The notes under the pieces were generated by a model that worked only from the letters and a program-made list of their open reading frames with translations, had not been told where the DNA came from and made no database searches. This document shows positions 53,518 through 61,491 of a stretch of 64,000 nt of DNA, one piece after another (positions within the stretch are counted from its first letter, which is position 1; every line of letters starts with the position of its first letter). A program made the translations under genes and the position numbers. This stretch comes from Streptomyces sp. Tue6028 (GTDB lineage Bacteria > Actinomycetota > Actinomycetes > Streptomycetales > Streptomycetaceae). The stretch covers positions 1 to 64,000 of the forward strand of contig NZ_MLCE01000006.1 of NCBI RefSeq assembly GCF_002300165.1, written 5' to 3'.

Positions 53518-54209
53518 CGGCCGCACCCCTCGGGGAAAGCACCGCCCCGTCCGCCGGGACCGGGATCGCGGCCCGGCCCCCGGGGGACGGGGTGCGGGCG
53601 CTGCCCGTCGGGGAGAACGCCCTGCTCGTCGAGGTCCCTTCCGGCGACGCCGCCCAGGCCCTGCACGCGGAGCTGTTGCGTCGTCGCGCCGAGGGGTCCC
53701 TGTCCGTGCGGGAGATCGTGCCGGCGGCCCGTACCGTCCTCCTGGACGGTGTGGACGACCCCGTGGGACTGGCCGGGCGGCTGCCCTCGTGGCACATCCC
53801 GCCGCTGCCCGCGCGCGCGGACGGCGCCGTCGAGATCCCCGTGCGCTACGACGGCCCCGACCTTGCGGACGTCGCGGCTCTGTGGGGTGTCGACGAGCGG
53901 GAGGTGCCCGCGATCCACGCGGCGGCCGAGTTCCGGGTCGCCTTCTGCGGGTTCGCCCCCGGCTTCGGCTATCTCACGGGGCTGCCGACCCGGTACGACG
54001 TGCCCCGCCGGGCGACCCCGCGCACGGCGGTCCCGGCGGGTTCCGTGGCGCTCGCCGGTCCGTACACGGGCGTGTACCCGCGTTCCTCGCCGGGCGGCTG
54101 GCAGCTGATCGGCACGACGGACGCGGTGCTGTGGGACCACGCGCGCGTGCCCGCGGCGCTGCTGACACCGGGTGCCCGGGTCCGCTTCGTCCCGGCGGAG
54201 CTCTCATGA
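53514..54209 (+). CDS. pxpB: 5-oxoprolinase subunit B
   Basis: A 231-residue KipI-family protein. A poorly conserved N-terminus of about 30 residues precedes the carboxyltransferase-type domain with VAFCGFAPGFGYLTGLP, RATPRTAVPAGSVALAG and YTGVYPRSSPGGWQLIGTT. It acts with PxpA and PxpC. ATGA overlaps occur at both ends, so the three subunits are translationally coupled. Confidence 0.93.
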   Translation: MTAAPLGESTAPSAGTGIAARPPGDGVRALPVGENALLVEVPSGDAAQALHAELLRRRAEGSLSVREIVPAARTVLLDGVDDPVGLAGRLPSWHIPPLPARADGAVEIPVRYDGPDLADVAALWGVDEREVPAIHAAAEFRVAFCGFAPGFGYLTGLPTRYDVPRRATPRTAVPAGSVALAGPYTGVYPRSSPGGWQLIGTTDAVLWDHARVPAALLTPGARVRFVPAELS

Positions 54210-55075
54210 CGGACCGTGCCCTGTCGGTCGTCCGATCCGGAGCCCTCACCACCGTCCAGGACGAGGGCCGCCCCGGCCACGCGCACCTCGGCGTACCGCG
54301 CTCCGGCGCGCTCGACCCGCCCGCGGCGGCACTGGCCAACCGGCTCGTCGGCAATCCGGCCGGGGCGGCCGTCCTGGAGACGACGCTCGACGGCTGCGCC
54401 CTGCGGCCGCGTTCGGCGGTCGTCGTGGCGGTGACGGGAGCGCCGTGCCCGGTGACGGTGGACGGCCGTCCCGCCGCCTGGGGCGCGCCCGTGCACGTGC
54501 CTGCCGGGGCACTCCTGGACGTCGGCTCCGTGCGCGCGGGGCTGCGCAGTTACGTGGCCGTCTCGGGAGGCGTGGCCGTGGAGCCGGTCCTCGGGAGCCG
54601 TTCCACCGACCTCCTCTCGGGCCTCGGCCCGGTGCCCCTCACGGACGGCACGGTGCTGCCCGTGGGCCGGCCCGGCGTGCTCCACGCGCGCGTGGACGTC
54701 GTCCCGCACGTCGCGCCGCCCTCCGAACTGGTGCTGCGCGTGACCCCAGGTCCGCGCGACGACTGGTTCACGGCGTCGGCGCTGCGCACCCTCACCACAC
54801 GCCCGTACCGGGTGTCCTCGGCGAGCAACCGCATCGGCCTGCGGACGGACGGGCCCCCGCTGGAGAGGGCCGTCTCCGGCGAACTCCCTAGCGAGGGCCT
54901 GGTCCTGGGCGCCGTCCAGGTACCGCCGGACGGCAGACCGGTGGTGTTCCTCGCCGACCATCCGACCACCGGCGGGTACCCGGTGATCGCGGTCGTCCGT
55001 CGCGCCGACCTCCCGGCAGCCGCTCAGGCGGTGCCGGGCACGCCGGTCCGCTTCATGCTCGTACGCCGTCGCTGA
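54206..55075 (+). CDS. pxpC: 5-oxoprolinase subunit C
   Basis: A 289-residue KipA-family (biotin-dependent carboxylase-like) protein with SGALTTVQDEGRPGHAHLGVPRSGALDP at the start, the VLETTLDGC and YVAVSGGVAVEPVLGSRSTD segments, and LADHPTTGGYPVIAVV near the end. It completes the PxpABC complex. The operon ends here and is followed by a tandem-repeat region with no clear simple hairpin. Confidence 0.93.
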   Translation: MTDRALSVVRSGALTTVQDEGRPGHAHLGVPRSGALDPPAAALANRLVGNPAGAAVLETTLDGCALRPRSAVVVAVTGAPCPVTVDGRPAAWGAPVHVPAGALLDVGSVRAGLRSYVAVSGGVAVEPVLGSRSTDLLSGLGPVPLTDGTVLPVGRPGVLHARVDVVPHVAPPSELVLRVTPGPRDDWFTASALRTLTTRPYRVSSASNRIGLRTDGPPLERAVSGELPSEGLVLGAVQVPPDGRPVVFLADHPTTGGYPVIAVVRRADLPAAAQAVPGTPVRFMLVRRR

Positions 55076-55158
55076 GCACGCGGCCGACGAGCGCGGGCGC
55101 GCCGCCGGGGCGGGGCCGCACGCCGACACCGGGCACCCCTGCGCCGATGTCGCACGGG

Positions 55159-55410
55159 CGTAGGCCGACACCGAGCATCCGGATACGGCTGCCACGCAGT
55201 CGCACACCGACACCCGGCATCCGTACACCGCTGCCGCCCAGTCGCACACCGACACCCAGCAGCCATGCGCCGCTGCCGCCCAGTCGCACACCGACACCCA
55301 GCGTCCGTACACCGCTGCCACGCAGTCGCACACCGACACCTGGCATCCGTACGCCACTGCCACGCAGTCGCACACCGGCACCCGGCAGCCATGCGCCGCC
55401 CGAAGAAGGT
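55159..55410. repeat. 42-bp tandem repeat, about five copies
   Basis: Degenerate copies of a 42-bp unit end at 55200, 55242, 55284, 55326 and 55368; a partial sixth follows. Each contains CGCACACCGACACC and CTGCC(A/G)C(C/G)CAGT with variation in the middle. Both strands stay open through the array in more than one frame, giving 14-residue repeats in conceptual translation, but no start or ribosome site supports a gene. It fills the gap between pxpC and the SGNH hydrolase gene. Confidence 0.9.
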
Positions 55411-55423
55411 CGCACCCCGCTCC

Positions 55424-56269
55424 TCATGCCACGTCCGGCTGTTCGGCCGCCGAGAGGGCGGCGAGCGCGGATGCCACGGCGTGCGAGGCGCTCAGGTCGA
55501 GCCGGGCGCTGGTGCCGCGCGCCCGGTGCCGTACCTCGGCGGCGGCGAGGGTGAGGAGCTGCGGCAGCAGGTCCGTGCAGCGGCGGGCCACCCACCCCGT
55601 GCCCGCGGTGGCCAGCCACCACAGGCCGGCCGACCGGGTGGGCGGCGGGAACTCGGGCTCGGCGCGGGGCGCCGTCCCCTCGGCGATGCCCTCGCGCGTG
55701 AGCAACGCATGGAAGCGGAGGGCGAGTTGCCGGTGCCCGCGCTCTCCGGGGTGCAGCCGGTCCGCGCTCCACATCGCGCGGTCCCGCAGCCACGCGCCCT
55801 CCGCGGCGTGCAGGTGCACCGCCCCGTACCGCTCGGACAGCGCGTGCACGACGGTGTTGACCGCCCGCTGCCGCCGGGCCAGGGGGCGGGCCAGGGCGCC
55901 CGGCAGCCCGAGCATGGCGCCGGGGTCCGGCAGGCACGCGGTGAGCAGGACGGCGTCCTGGCCCCGGAAGGCCGCGTACACCTTGTCGAGCCGGGCGGCC
56001 ACGGCATGGATGTCGAAGGTGCACCGCAGGGTGTCGTTGACGCCGATCACGACGGACACCACGTCCGGCCGCAGGGCCAGCGCCACCGGTGTCTGCCGCT
56101 CCAGCACATCGCGGGTCTGTGCCCCGCTCACGGCGAGGTTGGTGAAGTCGACGGACCGGGCGAGGCCGTCGGCCAGCAGCGCGGCCCATCCCCGACGGCG
56201 CTCGCCCACGGGGTCGCCCACGCCTTCCGTGAGCGAGTCGCCGAGGGCCACGAACCGAAGCGGTCTCAT
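55424..56269 (-). CDS. SGNH/GDSL hydrolase
   Basis: A 281-residue SGNH esterase with VALGDSLTEG (nucleophile Ser), VIGVNDT and DRLHPGERGH (catalytic Asp and His). No signal peptide is visible, so it is probably cytoplasmic. As the last gene of an operon with two glycosyltransferases, it may deacylate or acylate the same glycolipid or a glycoside. Its ATG overlaps the preceding stop (ATGA). Confidence 0.88.
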   Translation of the reverse strand: MRPLRFVALGDSLTEGVGDPVGERRRGWAALLADGLARSVDFTNLAVSGAQTRDVLERQTPVALALRPDVVSVVIGVNDTLRCTFDIHAVAARLDKVYAAFRGQDAVLLTACLPDPGAMLGLPGALARPLARRQRAVNTVVHALSERYGAVHLHAAEGAWLRDRAMWSADRLHPGERGHRQLALRFHALLTREGIAEGTAPRAEPEFPPPTRSAGLWWLATAGTGWVARRCTDLLPQLLTLAAAEVRHRARGTSARLDLSASHAVASALAALSAAEQPDVA

Positions 56270-57420
56270 CCCACGCCCTCCTGGAGACGCGGCCGCACCT
56301 GGACCTCGGCGTCGTGCGCGGCGAGGAAGCCGGCCACGGCGTCGCCCCAGCCGAAGCACTCCGCACGCGCGCGTGCCGCGTCCCTGCGCTCGCGTTCGGG
56401 CCGGCCGAGCAGCAGCCGTACCGCGTCCGCGAAGGACTCCCCGCTGTCCGCCGCCGTGGCGCCGGCCGCACCGACGATCTCCGGAAGGGCGGACAGCGCG
56501 CTGGCCACCACGGGGGTCCCGCAGGCCATGGCCTCCAGCGCGGCGAGCCCGAACGTCTCGGCAGGACCGGGCGCCAGGCACACGTCGGCGGTGGCCTGGA
56601 GAGCGCCCAGGGCGGCACGGTCGGCGACGTGCCCGAGGAACGTGACGGGCAGGTTCCGCTCCCGTGCGCGCTGTTCGAGCCGGGCCCTGAGCGGCCCGTC
56701 CCCGGCGACGACGAGAACGGCCCGCTGTCCGCGCCGCAGCAGCGCCTCCAGCGCGTCGAGCGCCGTGCCCGGCCGCTTCTCGACCGACAGCCGCGAGCAC
56801 ATCACGAGCAACACCTCGCCCCCGCGCGTGTGGCGGGCCCGCAGCGCGTCGTCCCGCAGCGCGGGATGCCGTCCCACCAGGTCGACGCCCAGGGGGGCAC
56901 GGACGACGTTGCGGGCGCCGATCCGGACGAACTCGCGCTCGGCGAACTCGGTGGTGCACACCACGCGCGCGTAGGTGTGCGCGGTGCGGACGTTGAGGGC
57001 GTCGGCTGTCCGCCGGGCCAGCCCCTCCGGCAGCCCCCAGGTCCGCAGCACCCCGTCGGCGGTCTCGTGGGAGACCATCACTGCGGGCACCCTGGCCCGC
57101 CGTGCCCACACCCCGGTCCAGCGCAGGGTGGTCCGGTCGGAGACCTCCAGGCGGTCGGGCGCGAGGGACTCCAGGAGCCCTGCCACCCGCCGCTTGTCGG
57201 TGAGCACCCGATAGCCGCCCGTCCCGGGCAGCAGCGGTCCGGGCAGCGTGATCACCCGGCCCTGTTCGGTCTCCTCGTCGCTCGCGCGCTCGCCGGGGAC
57301 GACGAGGACCGGTTCGTGCCCGGCCGCCCGGTAGCCGGCGCCCAGCTCGCGCAGCGCGGTGCGCAGGCCGCCGGAGGCGGGGGCGACGAAGTTGGCCAGC
57401 CGTACGATGCGCAGCTTCAT
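56266..57420 (-). CDS. GT4-family glycosyltransferase (second of a pair)
   Basis: A 384-residue GT-B glycosyltransferase. The N-terminal domain has ANFVAPASGGLRTALRELG, and the C-terminal nucleotide-sugar domain has CSRLSVEKRPGTALDALEAL, VVAGDGPLR and APGPAETFGLAALEAMACGTPVVAS. It is close to the PimB/MgtA mannosyltransferase group, so GDP-mannose is a likely donor; the acceptor is unknown. It overlaps both neighbours by ATGA. Confidence 0.88.
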   Translation of the reverse strand: MKLRIVRLANFVAPASGGLRTALRELGAGYRAAGHEPVLVVPGERASDEETEQGRVITLPGPLLPGTGGYRVLTDKRRVAGLLESLAPDRLEVSDRTTLRWTGVWARRARVPAVMVSHETADGVLRTWGLPEGLARRTADALNVRTAHTYARVVCTTEFAEREFVRIGARNVVRAPLGVDLVGRHPALRDDALRARHTRGGEVLLVMCSRLSVEKRPGTALDALEALLRRGQRAVLVVAGDGPLRARLEQRARERNLPVTFLGHVADRAALGALQATADVCLAPGPAETFGLAALEAMACGTPVVASALSALPEIVGAAGATAADSGESFADAVRLLLGRPERERRDAARARAECFGWGDAVAGFLAAHDAEVQVRPRLQEGVG

Positions 57421-58661
57421 GCCGCCACCGGCTTCCGCGCGAAGAGCACGTCCGTGTAGTGCCCGATGAGCTGGTCGCCCACGGCGGCCCAGGTGCGGCC
57501 CTCGACCATGTCCCGCGCCGCGGTGCCGTAGGCCCTGCGCAGGCCGGGGTCGGCGGCCAGGGCGGCCACCGCGTCCCGTACGGCGCCGGCGTCGCGCGGC
57601 GGCACCAGCAGTCCCGTGCGGCCGTGGGCGACCAGGTCGAGCGGTCCGCCCGCGGCGGGTGCGACGACGGGCACGCCGCTCGCCATGGCCTCCTGCACGG
57701 TCTGGCAGAAGGTCTCGAAGGGGCCGGTGTGCACGAAGACGTCCAGGGAGGCGAAGATGCGGGCGAGTTCGTCGCCGGTGCGACGGCCGAGGAAGACGGC
57801 GCCGGGGAGGGCGCCCCTCAGGGTCGTCTCGCTCGGACCGTCGCCGACCACGACCACACGCACGCCGTCGAGGCCGCAGGCGCCGGCCAGCAGTTCGATG
57901 TGCTTCTCGGGGGCGAGCCGGCCGACGTAGCCCACGATCAGTTCGCCGTCGGGCGCCAATTCGCGGCGCAGCCTTTCGTCCCGGTGTCCGGGGCGGAAGC
58001 GGACCGTGTCGACGCCGCGCGGCCACAGTCGCACCCGGGGCACGCCGTGCGCCTCCAGATCGGCCAGGGCGGCGCTGGACGGGGCGAGGGTCCGGTCGGC
58101 GGCGGCGTGGACGGAGCGTATGCGCCGCCAGGCGGTGGCTTCGCCGGCGCCCATGTAGGTGCGGGCGTAGCCGGCGAGGTCGGTCTGGTAGACGGCGACG
58201 GCGGGGATGCCGAGCCGGGCGGCGGCGGCCATGCCGCGCACGCCGAGGACGAAGGGGCTGGCCAGGTGGACGATGTCGGCGCGGTGTTCGGTGATCGCGG
58301 CGGCGACACGTCGGCTGGGGAGGGCGACGCGGACCTGGGGATAGCCCGGGAGCGGGAGGGAGGGGACACGGACGACGGGGCAGGGCGCCGAGGCGTCGGC
58401 CCCCGTCCCGGCGACGGGTTCACCGCCCCGTCCGTGGGTGTCCTCCCACCCGGGCGGAGGGGAGAACGGGGAATCGGTCGGGGACGGGACGGACTTGGCG
58501 GACGCGGCGGACTTGGGCGACGCCGAGGACTTGGGGGACGCCGGAGCGACGACGAGGGGAGCGTGACCGCGATCGACGAGGTGCCGGGCGGTCTGGAGCG
58601 CGCAGTGGGCCACGCCGTTCACATCGGGGGGAAAGGATTCGGTCACGATGACGACACGCAT
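57417..58661 (-). CDS. GT4-family glycosyltransferase (first of a pair)
   Basis: A 414-residue GT-B glycosyltransferase resembling MgtA/PimB-type mannosyltransferases: TESFPPDVNGVAHCALQTARHL at the N-terminus, YQTDLAGYARTYMG, YVGRLAPEKHIELLAGA and GPFETFCQTVQEAMASGVPVVAP. Residues about 42-90 are an extra low-complexity insertion rich in Ser, Pro, Lys and Gly (repeats of SPKSSASPKSA type), not usual for the family and encoded by a repetitive DNA stretch. The ATG at 58661 has no strong ribosome site. Confidence 0.88.
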   Translation of the reverse strand: MRVVIVTESFPPDVNGVAHCALQTARHLVDRGHAPLVVAPASPKSSASPKSAASAKSVPSPTDSPFSPPPGWEDTHGRGGEPVAGTGADASAPCPVVRVPSLPLPGYPQVRVALPSRRVAAAITEHRADIVHLASPFVLGVRGMAAAARLGIPAVAVYQTDLAGYARTYMGAGEATAWRRIRSVHAAADRTLAPSSAALADLEAHGVPRVRLWPRGVDTVRFRPGHRDERLRRELAPDGELIVGYVGRLAPEKHIELLAGACGLDGVRVVVVGDGPSETTLRGALPGAVFLGRRTGDELARIFASLDVFVHTGPFETFCQTVQEAMASGVPVVAPAAGGPLDLVAHGRTGLLVPPRDAGAVRDAVAALAADPGLRRAYGTAARDMVEGRTWAAVGDQLIGHYTDVLFARKPVAA

Positions 58662-58800
58662 ACCGGTGTTGTCGCCGTGCCGGACGTGGACGCGTCAAAG
58701 TGGATCTTTCCGCGCGGGGAACGTCCCATGAGCGTTGCGCTGCGCCCCTGTCCAGGTCAGCCCGCGTCCACGCCCCCCTGACTCACGGGTCACCGAACGT

Positions 58801-60219
58801 TCATACGGCGGGCATGTCGGGTCCGATCCGGCTGCGGACCGCTGTCTGGACATCGGCCTCCTCGGCCGGATCCGCGGCCAGCCGGCGCAATTGGTCCACC
58901 ACGCGCGCGTCACCGGTCTCGGCGTGCCGTGCGGCGACCTCGCGGGTGGTCTCCTCGCAGTCCCACAGGCATTCGACGGCGAAGCCGGCGGGGAACGAGG
59001 GGTCGGTGGCGGCCAGGGCGCGTGCGGCGCGCCCGCGCAGATGGGACGACGCCGTCTCCCGGTAGATGTGCCGCAGCACGGGGGCGGCACAGGCGATGCC
59101 GAGCCGTCCGGCGCCGTCGACGAGGGTCCACAGGGTGGGCGCGTCGGGGCCTTCGCCGCGTACCGCCTCGCGCAGTGCGTCGAGGACCAGTTCGCTGTCC
59201 TGGGCCCCGCCCCGGCAGGCGAGCATCCGCCCGGCGGCGGCCCCCAGGACGTCGGGCCGGTGCGCCCAGCCGCGCGCCCGGTCGACGGCGGCGACGCTAC
59301 GCATCCGCTCGAAGGCGTCGACGGCGGCGTCCACGACGGCCGTCGAACCGGTGGCGACGGCCGCCTCGATCAGGTCGAGGGCTTCGGGGTCGTTGCCGTC
59401 GGCGAGATAGCGCAGGGCGGTGCAGCGCGCGCCCTCCCCGCCGTCGCGTGCGGCCGCGACGATCTCCGCCCGGTCCTCGGGACCCGCGACGGCCATGAGG
59501 CAGCGGGCGGCGGGGACGTGCAGCGCCGCGCCGCGGTCGATGCCCTGCTGCGCCCAGTCGAAGACCGCCTGCACGCTCCAGCCGGGCCGGGGCCCGCTGG
59601 GTCGCATCTGGCGCTGCCAGCGGTCGAAGGAGCCGGCCTCCTGAGCGGCACGCACGCGCGTGCCGACGGACGCGCGAGGATCGTCGGCCCACAGTCGCCA
59701 GGGCCGGGGTTCGAAGGCGTCGCGCACGGCGGTGGCGAGGGCGGCCTCGCCCTCCGGATCGGCCGGGAACCGGGCGAGCACGGGCGCGGCCAGGGCGCGC
59801 AGTCCCGCGTCGTCGTCACGCAGCGCCAGCTCGTCCAGCGCCCAGGCCCAGTTGGTGCCCACGGCGGCGTACCTGCGCAGCAGTTCGAGCGCGTCGCGCC
59901 TGCCGTACGAAGCGAGGTGGCCTAGCACCGCCAGGGTGAGCCCGGTGCGTGACTCGCACTCGTCGAGGGTGTCCTCGACGTCGAAGAGGTGGCGCTCGAT
60001 CTCGTCGAGCTCGCCGCTCAGGTCGAGGTAGAGGCGGGCGTAGTAAAGGGAGCGGTTCTCCACCTGCCAGTCATGGCGGGGGTCCCGCAGCACACAGTGG
60101 TTCAGAGCCGCGAGCGCTTCGGCTCGCGGTGCGGTGAGCGCATGCAGCGTGCCGTCGCCGCGGCCCCTCTGGAGCAGGCCGAGCAGCGTGGCGCTGGGCG
60201 CTATGACCGGTTCGAACAT
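58801..60219 (-). CDS. HEAT-like repeat protein
   Basis: A 472-residue helical protein with repeating pairs of Ala/Leu-rich helices, such as ALHVPAARCLMAVAGPEDRAEIVAAARDGGEGARCTALRYLADGNDPEALDLIEAAV and later units, in the style of HEAT or PBS-lyase repeats. It is probably a cytoplasmic protein-protein scaffold; I do not recognise a catalytic motif. The ATG at 60219 follows a GTGAGG site; a GTG at 60234 overlaps that site. Confidence 0.78.
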   Translation of the reverse strand: MFEPVIAPSATLLGLLQRGRGDGTLHALTAPRAEALAALNHCVLRDPRHDWQVENRSLYYARLYLDLSGELDEIERHLFDVEDTLDECESRTGLTLAVLGHLASYGRRDALELLRRYAAVGTNWAWALDELALRDDDAGLRALAAPVLARFPADPEGEAALATAVRDAFEPRPWRLWADDPRASVGTRVRAAQEAGSFDRWQRQMRPSGPRPGWSVQAVFDWAQQGIDRGAALHVPAARCLMAVAGPEDRAEIVAAARDGGEGARCTALRYLADGNDPEALDLIEAAVATGSTAVVDAAVDAFERMRSVAAVDRARGWAHRPDVLGAAAGRMLACRGGAQDSELVLDALREAVRGEGPDAPTLWTLVDGAGRLGIACAAPVLRHIYRETASSHLRGRAARALAATDPSFPAGFAVECLWDCEETTREVAARHAETGDARVVDQLRRLAADPAEEADVQTAVRSRIGPDMPAV

Positions 60220-60352
60220 GGGAAACAGCCTCACATCAAGCGTCGACGCAACCGGGAACCTGGATTACCTGGCCGCGTGACAACACGTCGGAGCGCCCGC
60301 CGTTTCTTGCTTGCTGTAGACCATCTTCCTCTGCCTCTCGTCGGTGGCCCAT

Positions 60353-60373
60353 GCGGGCCGAATCACGGCCCGC
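60353..60373 (-). terminator. Hairpin between ankyrin and HEAT genes
   Basis: A perfect 8-bp GC stem, GCGGGCCG (60353-60360) against CGGCCCGC (60366-60373), with a 5-base loop, lies about 150 bases after the ankyrin gene stop. A second 6-bp hairpin (CGGCAG against CTGCCG, 60432-60449) is closer to that stop. Either could end the ankyrin transcript; neither has a U-run. Confidence 0.4.
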
Positions 60374-60519
60374 GCGGTGCGGCAACACCTGCCCAGCCAT
60401 CGCGTCCGTGAATCACGACGTCATGATGACTCGGCAGTTCTTCCTGCCGCGACCGTATTTCCGGCGGCCCCGTACCGCCTCCCCCGTTTTTTGCGTTTCG
60501 CCTGGTCAGGACATACGCG

Positions 60520-60912
60520 TCAGTGCGCGCCGAACAATTCGAGCAGTTCGGTCTTGCCGAACATGCGCGCGGTGTCGACGGCCGAGGGTGTCCCGGCGGC
60601 GGGATCGGCACCGGCGTCCAGAAGCACCCGGATCACGGCCTCCTCGCCCTTGAAGACGGCACCGGCGAGCGGTGTCTGGCCTCGGTCGTTCACGCGGTCG
60701 GCCTCGGCGCCGCGCTCCAGCAGGGCGCGGACGGCCTCGGCGTGGCCGTGGTAGGCGGCGAGCATCACGAGCGAGTCACCGCGGTCGTTGGTGAGGTTGG
60801 CCGGAACACCCGCGTCCACGTACGCCACGAGCGTCTCGGTCTCGCCGCGGCGGGCCAGATCGAAGATCTTGGTCGCCAGCTCCACGACCTCGGGGTCGGG
60901 GGCTTCACTCAT
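60520..60912 (-). CDS. Ankyrin-repeat protein
   Basis: A 130-residue protein made almost entirely of about three ankyrin repeats (DRGDSLVMLAAYHGHAEAVRALLERGAEAD, then DRGQTPLAGAVFKGEEAVIRVLLDAGADP). It is small, soluble and probably a protein-binding module; the partner is unknown. The ATG at 60912 has a GAGAGGCGG site. It diverges from smeA. Confidence 0.9.
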   Translation of the reverse strand: MSEAPDPEVVELATKIFDLARRGETETLVAYVDAGVPANLTNDRGDSLVMLAAYHGHAEAVRALLERGAEADRVNDRGQTPLAGAVFKGEEAVIRVLLDAGADPAAGTPSAVDTARMFGKTELLELFGAH

Positions 60913-61259
60913 CGGCCGGACCGCCTCTCACAACGACTACAACGGGGACTGCGGGAGCTTACGACAGCGAGCGGAGCTGTCACGCCCGGACCTGCACGGG
61001 GCCGGGGATGCGCCCGTACGGGTGAATCGCCAGCGTACTGGCTCCGGCGGCACATGACCGGCCCGGCCGACGGCAAAGATCACAGCGGATCCACGGGCCG
61101 ACGGCGGACGCATCAGGACGGCCCGGGCGCCTCAGGACGGCTCTGCCACTTGGATGAAATCGCCAGGAAATCACCCAGTTGCACCTTTTATCGTATGGAT
61201 ACATCCTGTGATCCTGGAAGTACTCATGGTGACTGTCCCCACGAACCAGGAGAGCTCAA
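60913..61259 (+). promoter_or_regulatory. smeA upstream region
   Basis: A 347-bp gene-free stretch between the divergent ankyrin gene and smeA. The last 110 bases are unusually AT-rich for this DNA (CACCTTTTATCGTATGGATA), as expected of a promoter region; TTGCAC at 61180-61185 could be a -35 box, but no -10 box stands out. smeA-sffA is reported to be sporulation-specific in S. coelicolor. A 75-codon minus-strand frame (60980-61204) shows no coding bias. Confidence 0.5.
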
Positions 61260-61454
61260 ATGATCCTGTCCATCTCAGGTGTGGTCCTGCTCGGCGTCAT
61301 CGTCTTTCTCTTCTTCCGCAAGGACGGCCTCAAGGCGTCGCACTGCCTGGTGTCGACCCTGTTCGGCTTCTACCTGGCGAGCACGGCCATCGCACCGAGC
61401 ATCAAGGCCGGTGGCGAGAGCCTGGCGAGCCTCCTCGGCGGGATCAAGTTCTGA
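61260..61454 (+). CDS. smeA: SmeA, small sporulation membrane protein
   Basis: A 64-residue protein with an N-terminal transmembrane helix (SISGVVLLGVIVFLFF), a short basic turn, and a second hydrophobic segment (HCLVSTLFGFYLASTAI). It matches my memory of SmeA from S. coelicolor, a small membrane protein that brings the SpoIIIE/FtsK-like SffA to sporulation septa. GGAGAG precedes the ATG, and sffA follows after 37 bp. Confidence 0.85.
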   Translation: MILSISGVVLLGVIVFLFFRKDGLKASHCLVSTLFGFYLASTAIAPSIKAGGESLASLLGGIKF

Positions 61455-61491
61455 CGCCCCTCCCCCTCGCACGCACCACCAGGAGACAGCA

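Noticed and set aside
55147..55554. Repeat-protein genes encoded by the 42-bp array.
   Set aside because: Frames are open on both strands because the unit lacks stops; none has a ribosome site or a non-repetitive domain.
60980..61204. A 74-residue minus-strand protein upstream of smeA.
   Set aside because: It starts inside the AT-rich promoter-like segment, has no ribosome site and no third-position GC bias.
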